64,000 bases of DNA, from positions 1,116,001-1,180,000 of the forward strand of contig CALSFV010000009.1 of NCBI GenBank assembly GCA_943737045.1, in the 5' to 3' direction. This document shows positions 57,223 to 64,000 of the stretch, piece after piece. The notes beneath the pieces were generated by a model. The model did no database searches. It was not told where the DNA came from and was given only the letters and a program-made list of their open reading frames with translations. Origin of the DNA: Parapristionchus giblindavisi. Its lineage: Eukaryota; Nematoda; Chromadorea; Rhabditida; Diplogasteridae. The position numbers and the translations under genes are program-made. How positions within the stretch are numbered: the stretch's first letter is position 1; every line of letters begins with the position of its first letter.

Positions 57223-59325
57223 TATGTCGGGGAGAAGTAAAGGACGAAAGGAGAATCGATTTCTGAAGTGAAATGAATAAGAAAAAGGATACAAGAGACA
57301 CACGGATGTTCACAGGAGAGAAATCCCTGATTTGAACTTGGCTTGAAGCCTCCCGCACTAAGGAAAATAGGCAAAAGATGATTTGCACCGGGCGGGAATC
57401 GAACCAACAAGGTTCGGATCGCTACACAAAAGATCTAGCCACTAAGCCATAGTAGCATATTTCTATCTCGGGAAAATTGATATGCTCTAGTCAGACGCCG
57501 CAAAGCCACGGACACTCAAGCCAAAAATTCGTAAGCCCCCGTTTGGCAATATGCCAATGCTCATCAAAGCTAGAAAACTACGGTATAACGCGTCATTGCT
57601 AGATGCAGAATCGCACCCTCTAAATGCAGAATTTTTTTTTAATTCGTAAATGAGCAAAAAATCGTACTGAATAAATGCAAAGAATTGATTACGTAATCGT
57701 AGAAGCTAGCTGCAAGCTGCGGTCAGTAATATAAATGCATCTACAGGTCTGGAAAATATTAGAATATGCAAAATATTAATAAAAGTATTATTCAGAAATA
57801 TCAACAGACATAACGAAATATAAGATGTTTCACTGCATTTAGCGAACGTCGCGTAGTAGCGTCATTTCGACGCGTTGCGGTTCCTAACAATATGGTATCT
57901 CAACTTTCGCGCCGGGAGGACCTTGAGTGTATGCGGTTAGGATTTTAGTTTTACGGATTTTACGGATAGGTCCGTAAAATTAATATTTTACGAATTCCAT
58001 AAAATTCAATCATTAAAACTCTTAATGTAATTTTTATAAATAAATGCTGAAAAATTAATAGAAATTTTTAAAAAAAGTACGCAAAATGAACACAACAATT
58101 CTGAGAGTAGTGTAAGTATGTTCGTATTGAACTTGTCGACTCATGAAAATTTAATTTTCTTTTAATTCTTAAAAGAGTATAGGTTCACTGTCTAGAGCCG
58201 GTGGCCGAAACAGTGAATCTCGCCCCTACTAGTTAACACTTTTGATGTACTAATACCTAATTGTATGAATACATTTCCATGTCATTTATGGTCTATTTAT
58301 ATTTTAATAAGAGCATCCAGTGCCATGGTTTCGACGAATAATTGAACCGTGCATTATGAATGGTCTGAATAACAACGTACGTAAGAAGTAATTCATTGAT
58401 TTTTAGAAGTTGAAGTATTATTTACAATTATTTTTATAAATATTTCTTTTTATTGGAAAGATTTTCGTACAAATCATGGAATTTCTCCTTACTTGATTGG
58501 AGCTAAGCCAAGAAAAGTTTTGTTCTCCGATTTTCTCTCATCTCACTCTTTCTCTGATCATTTCCCCTTTCTCTAACTTGCCCTATTGGTAAGAAATGTA
58601 AAATTCATTATTCACAGTTTTGGATCGATTATTTACATGTGCATTCGTACGATGTACGATAAATAAATAAATCTACCGAAACAATGAGTTGTCAAGTATT
58701 CCTTATTGCACTTCAACTCCAACCAAATGTTCGTAAAGTCTTTAATACATTTACGGTATCAATCAATCGAATGTATCTACAGTGATACAGTATACTATCG
58801 TATCTGCAGATATTTATCCACCGTTTCAAGTACCGGTCCAAGATTGGCAAACGTGCATCCGTGGAACACAGAGTTTATTTCTCTGACTCGCGCGTTTTCC
58901 CATTATTTTCCTATTTCATTAAAATGTGCAACTCACGACGAATAAATATTATGTTACACACACAATGTGATAATGTAATTCAGTGCTTATGTCATCAGTT
59001 TATTCGTCCATAACATATTTGAGAGAATATAAGATGTAAAAATGATCCAAATAAAGGATGATGTGTGTAGTACCAGGGTAAATCAACAATATTCATAAAG
59101 GATCGTACTATAGTGAATATATTCTACTATTGATAGTGTACACGTACAAAAACACAACAAGGTATCGATTAATAACAGTTATTTATAAAAAGAAATTGTC
59201 TTATCGAAGATCAAAGATCAATTTCGTGCTAGTTATCTATTCGACAAATTTATTATCAAAATGAGATTGAGAGAATTAAGATATTGTTATTGGTAAATAA
59301 ATAGTGAAAGAATCAAATAAAAGAG
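57223..59325. repeat. Segmental duplication shared with 19339-20930
   Basis: 5' flank of copy H and 3' flank of gene I. The tRNA-derived segment is at 57370-57460 (B-box complement 57388-57398, A-box like TGGCTTAGTGG on the minus strand). No gene is supported; a short open stretch at 58706-58945 has no counterpart at 20700. Confidence 0.65.
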
Positions 59326-62300
59326 TTATTCAACCATTAAACGTCTCTTGGGATCAGGAAACATCTCTCCAGTAAGCCATCTCACTTCATTCGGCATTTC
59401 GATACGAACCTGTATTAAAACATGAACAATTATAGTTATTGGGAAATGCCATTCAGAAATCCAAAACAATCTAATACTTATATCCTATAACAATAACCAA
59501 ACTATGATATCTAGAATGTCCATTTACCGTACCCACATTAATTCGTCTACAGTACTTACATTAATACATTTACCGTAATTAAACTATTCTTTCTGACGTA
59601 TATGCACTAATTTATCTATCGTATCTACAGTAATTAATCTCTTGTGTACACAGTAATTTATCAACTGTATCTAGAGTAATCCATTTATCCTATCTTCAGT
59701 AATCAAAATACGGTACCCGGAGATTAGCAAGCTTGACTCCGTAGACACTCGGCGAGGACATCGGACCCTTTTCTGTGGAGATAATCAAGATCTTTCTAGC
59801 ACCGATTGAATAATCTTTAAAAATCCGTTCAACTTTCTCATAGTCAACTTCTGAAATAATCACTGTATTATCGATGTGCGCATTTTATTATAATTTAGTA
59901 TAATTACTATTAATTAATGACATTTTAATATTAAAACAACTATTTCTATGTATAATGGATTAATTTCAACGCTAAAAATGAAAAGTACCGTACTTGTCCT
60001 TTGGTGCCATGTCTTCGAAACGCACTTGGAACGAGCCGGAGCATTATCAACACATTGCTCATCGCGTTTAAGTAACTGAGTAAAACACTGCAAATATGTA
60101 AGGTAACATGATTTATGTATTGATTGGCCTCACAAAAAACACCAACATAATACATTAATTAAATATAGTATGTCATACTGTGTAACTTACTCCAAACTCT
60201 TTCAAAAAAAAAACACGTTAGATATTACTCTTACGCTCGAGATAGTAAAGGGGACTGGAGTAAGCTAACTAAGTTGTCTCACATACGAGAGAATCTTTCG
60301 AGAACCCTTAAAGGAAGCGTAACCTCACTCAATGGTCTCTTCGACGCGCGATGTTCTCTCGTTGTTAGAGAACAGAGAAATAGTGTGCGCAATGAAGAGA
60401 TCATTGAGTGAGGTAACGCTCCCTTTAAGTGTGGCATCTTAGATAACCTATGCTTCAAGTATGAGTGGGTTTACATTCAGTGTACATTGATTAAAAATGG
60501 TTTGTCATACCACGTAGTTGGAAGTGCAATAATCCTGAGGCTTCAGCCAATAGCTCACTACAATCCGAGGTCGAACGTGATCGAGAATCCAGTCCTGATA
60601 ATCAATAATTTAGCCGACCAATCGATAATATTTTCAAATTGGTCACAACTGCACACAGAGAAAAAGGGTGTAACCCACAGCACGTAAGACCTGTGAAGTG
60701 TTACATTTAACACGTTTTGAGCTATTTTAATACCCAAAAAGTGTTAAATATAACACTTCACAGGCCTTATGTGTTGTGGGTCACACCTATTTTCCCTGTG
60801 TGTGTCCTAGCAAAAAATGACCCATGGAAGTTGCATCGATATTTTAAAATTGAATTTCTCATTAGATTGAAGCCAGAACGGTCAACAGACAGCCATAAAT
60901 GACACATGCGCAATGCCATAGATAACAAAAATTCTTCCATTCAAGAAAGCCAGCCATTAAGAAAATTTAAAGCCTCCGAATGCTACCCAGACATGCATAG
61001 AACAAAGACTTTGGAGACTTTGTAAACTCAAAACTAGCACTTCCCTCTGAACATATTTTAAGCTCCGCTAAAAAGGTTTGAGTCTAATCCACCCACACAT
61101 GATGCCCAAGGATAATACTGGTACAGTTATAACTAACCGGCACACCTTCCTTTTCTAAATCGATTTTAATCATTAGCATACTTTCACCACTAGAAGAAAT
61201 ACAACGAGTAATTGGCTCTTCACCCTTCACATCTTCTTCTTGCACACTACAAATGTGAATAATTAATTGAATATATCATTTTCATACTTTAACTAAAATG
61301 GCACGTCAAATTCGAGAACTGTTTCTTGAAAAAGCTTGAAAAATAATGATACTTTATGTCCCCTCCGAAAAGCCAGCCATACTTATCCTTCATTTGTTCT
61401 GAAGATAGGAGCGGTGGCACGAGATTTGGTCTGAAATTGATTATTGATTTATGTTAATTATCGATTGCCTTGGTCGTGCCATCAATCACAAGAATACCTG
61501 AGCCCTTTCACGTTGCATTCGCGGAGGATAACAGAATGTCTATTTTTTCAGTGATTTTTTGATAAAGAATTAATAAAATGGTGCAAAGCACGAATGCAAT
61601 ACAGCGCGAAAGTTATAACGCCAGAAACCATTTTGCCGGGTTTATTTATTTATTTATTTATTATTTTTATTTATTTGATACACCCGTGACAGGTGCGACA
61701 GCAAATACATTAAAAAAATTATTGGCTGATCTGTCGCTAGTGCTCAGGAAAGATTAAAATCAAAAGACACGGTAGTATGTTAAATCGAACTACAACAAAC
61801 CTAAATGGATTCTTTTCGAAAATCCTTTCATAAATTTCCGGCAATTTTCCGTAAGTTTCCTCAATTTCATCTCGTTTTTCTTTCAGACTTCTTCTGAAAG
61901 AAGCGGGAGGAAGGGTGCATCCAGTAGTCTCACACATATCAATCCATACAAGAGGATCAGATAGAAGACCTTCGAAACGACGACAAACCTGTCACAATCA
62001 TAATAGATATTGATAATAAATTAGTAGAATTAGATGTACATATAATAATTATTTTTGCATGCATTCTTTAAAGGACAAATTGTCTACGTCTACGTCATAT
62101 TTTTCTGTTAGTCCTTCGCTCTCTATTGGCGATAGTAAACGGATTGAAATGCTTACTTTTTTGAGTGTAAGAAGAGTAGGATAATCAGCACGTTTAAAAA
62201 TTTCTATGAAAACATCATTCGGATAGAGTTCCGCATCGATTGAAGAAGAAATAATGATCTAAACATTGATTTTTTTCTTCAAAATATTCATAAAGCACTG

Positions 62301-62378
62301 ACAAGAAAGCATTGTGAGTCATTCCTACAACTTGGTCTTGATATATTTGTTGAAAATTCGTACCTTTTCAGTGTTCAT
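59326..62378 (-). CDS. F-box/FBA protein, copy I
   Basis: Nine minus-strand exons: 62364-62378, 62157-62258, 61801-61988, 61353-61430, 61138-61246, 60511-60594, 59994-60087, 59717-59850 and 59326-59409. They total 888 nt in consistent phase, 295 residues. Exons 1-5 are almost identical to copy A (F-box CRRFEGLLSDPLVW; FBA blocks KNPF, YGWLFGGD, GEEPITRC). Exons 6-8 have diverged (exon 6 ends QDYCTSNYV, close to gene E) and the loop of exon 8 is shortened to STEKGPMSSPSVYG. Exon 9 has lost the TAA used by A and ends four codons later (LMVE). The gene is a mosaic of an A-like 5' half and an older 3' half. Intron 6 has its own 113-bp MITE, and intron 5 a hairpin MITE. Confidence 0.82.
60312..60424. 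mobile_element. 113-bp TTAA-flanked MITE in intron 6 of gene I
   Basis: TTAA at 60308-60311 and 60425-60428. A separate insertion of the family seen in intron 8 of A, B, D and G. Confidence 0.8.
60652..60804. mobile_element. Hairpin MITE in intron 5 of gene I
   Basis: GCACACAGAGAAAAAGGGTG and its complement bound a palindrome with inner AAGTGTTA strings. Copy A has the empty site (CACAACAGTCCTAGC, near 7345). Confidence 0.75.
61640..61706 (-). mobile_element. Retrotransposon 3' tail in intron 3 of gene I
   Basis: Same tail and position as in A, B and D. Confidence 0.5.
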
Positions 62379-63780
62379 TATGTCGGGGAGAAGTAAAGGG
62401 TGAGAGGAGAATCGAATTCTGAAGTGAAATGAATAAGAAAAAGGATGCAAGGGATAAGATACACGGAGGTTCATTGGAGGGAAATTCCTACATTGAACTT
62501 TTTACGGATTTCGAAATTGTAAATTTTACGATTTATCGGATCCACAAAATGTTCATTTTAAGTCCACCCTGATTCTCAGGGTGCCCCCCTTGAAGCCTCA
62601 TTGCCAGGCACTAACACGAAAAATCGGCAACGTCGATTTGCAAAGGGCGTGAATCGAACCTACAAGGTTCGGATCGCCACACAAAAAATCCAGCCACAAA
62701 GACATGGTAGCATGTTTCCAATCTCGTGAAACTTGATGGCTCTAGTCAGACGCGCTGGTATTGCAAGCAACCGCAACGCCACGGACGGGACATAAAAGCC
62801 TGAAAGACGTACGCCCTCTTTTGGCAAGATGCCATATGCACATCAAAGCTAAGAAACTATGGTACAACGCGTTATTGCTAAATGTAGAATCGCACTCCCT
62901 AAATGCAGAAATTATAAAAAAGATGCGTAATACAGCAAAAAAAAAATCGTACGGAATAATTGCAAAAAAACGTAATGCAAAAAAACAGCAGACTGCAAGC
63001 TTTTGTCAGTAATATATAATAGATGCATCTATAAATCTGCGAGATATTAGAATATACAAAATATAAATAAAAGACTTATTCACAAATATCAACAGACATA
63101 GCGAAATGTAGGATTTCTCACTGCATTTAGCGAGCGTCGCGTCATTATTCAAAATAGTAGTGTAGCGTCATTTCGACCAATACGGTATCTCAAAATTTGC
63201 GCTGGGACGATCTTGAGTGCATGCGTTTAGGTGTCTATCAACAGACTTTTAAAATATTATTTGCTAAATTTTTATTATTAACCGATCATTTCTAAGAGAA
63301 TATCATTGTCCTGGCTATAGGTCTCTAGACTGGAAATTATTTTAGTATCTTTAAAATTTTAGGTTTTTTCCTAATATCGTAGTTTTTTTGAACTTCGATG
63401 TGCATATGACATCTTGCCAAATAAAGGGGCGCCCGCCTCTGTTTGGACAATTTGTGATACGATATTGTTGGAAACCGCAACGCGTCGATTGCCTTGCTAC
63501 AGGCTGCTAAACAGAGAAAGAACATTCGATCAACTCCCCTCTTTTTCCTCCCTTCCTTCTTCGCTCTCTCTCTGATCTACGTACTTTCTCACTTGTGTTG
63601 TCTCTCTAAACATAGAAACACATTGTGGCTGTGGTAGGCTACTCTCGTACCAAATAAAACAAGTGATTTTATACGGTCAATAATAACACTTTTGTTTTAT
63701 CATTGCACGTTTTATAAGTACAGTTGAATAAATTATGATATCTTTGGCTATAATTTGATACTCTCTGGTATTTCAAAACT
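62379..63780. other. 5' flank of gene I, nearly identical to flank and spacer of A
   Basis: The match with 8978-9826 and, in reverse, with the palindrome spacer is nearly complete. The tRNA-like segment is at 62649-62716. No gene is supported. Confidence 0.65.
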
Positions 63781-64000
63781 TGAAGTGTATTTACACTTTG
63801 ACTTTAAGTAGACTTATAAGTCTACTTCAAGTCAAAATGCAATTCTACTTAAAGTGTAAGTCACTATGTAAGTCTACTTAAGAGACCGGCTCGGTAAGAC
63901 TCGAGCATGGTCCGGACATTCGCCAAGACTTTCGATCTGGGCCTCAATACTTTCATCATAGACACATACCGGGGGGAGACCGATGAAAGTTATAGTGAAA
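63781..64000. repeat. AAGTAGACTT-type inverted repeats at window end
   Basis: 63795-63837 forms a hairpin (TTGACTTTAAGTAGACTTAT / ATAAGTCTACTTCAAGTCAA), and further TAAGTCTACTTAA strings follow to 63885. The last 110 bases are not recognised. Confidence 0.6.

Overview
The window reads as nematode nuclear DNA. It is AT-rich, has short cis-spliced introns with TTTTCAG-type acceptors, many TACGGTA/CTACAGTA repeats and Tc1/mariner, CR1-like and RTE-like elements, and carries the 3' end of an AMPK-gamma-like gene. The species cannot be fixed from sequence alone; a rhabditid or diplogastrid worm fits best.

The locus is an array of paralogues of one gene: an F-box protein with a C-terminal FBA domain, the family of vertebrate FBXO2/FBXO6/FBXO44 (Fbs ubiquitin-ligase receptors). 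The gene has nine short exons with a conserved phase pattern, which I rebuilt by aligning the copies. Five copies keep an open frame through all nine exons: A (6050-8977, -), B (11325-14252, +), D (21099-26239, -), E (31793-39057, -) and I (59326-62378, -). Copies C (18221-19338), F (41038-42202), G (44550-50129) and H (52831-57222) are truncated or carry frame or splice defects, and single last exons are scattered as relics.

Layout: 1-3720 holds a hAT-type element (402-2641, 8-bp target duplication), repeats and a doubtful three-exon gene. 3721-17751 is a 14-kb palindrome whose arms carry A and B head to head around a ~660-bp spacer; the right arm was later hit by a Tc1-like element and the left arm by a ~440-bp insert. 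17.7-21 kb holds relic C and a segmental duplication shared with 57-59 kb. 21-29 kb is gene D, with a 5'-truncated CR1-like retrotransposon in intron 4, and its flank with a dead mariner. 29.76-30.27 kb is the AMPK-gamma tail. 31.8-39.1 kb is gene E, whose introns contain a nested array of exon-like 143-bp repeats, a hAT element, other foldback elements and an (ATT)n tract. 39.1-58.9 kb is pseudogenes F, G and H with foldback elements. 59.3-63.8 kb is gene I with a 5' flank nearly identical to that of A.

The predicted proteins would dock on SKP1 through the F-box and present substrates bound by the FBA domain to a cullin-RING ligase. The C-terminal loop that carries the glycan-binding Tyr-Trp pair in vertebrate Fbs1 lacks that pair here and is the most variable part between paralogues, so the array looks like a diversifying receptor family. 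Inverted duplications recur at every scale from about 20 bp to 14 kb.
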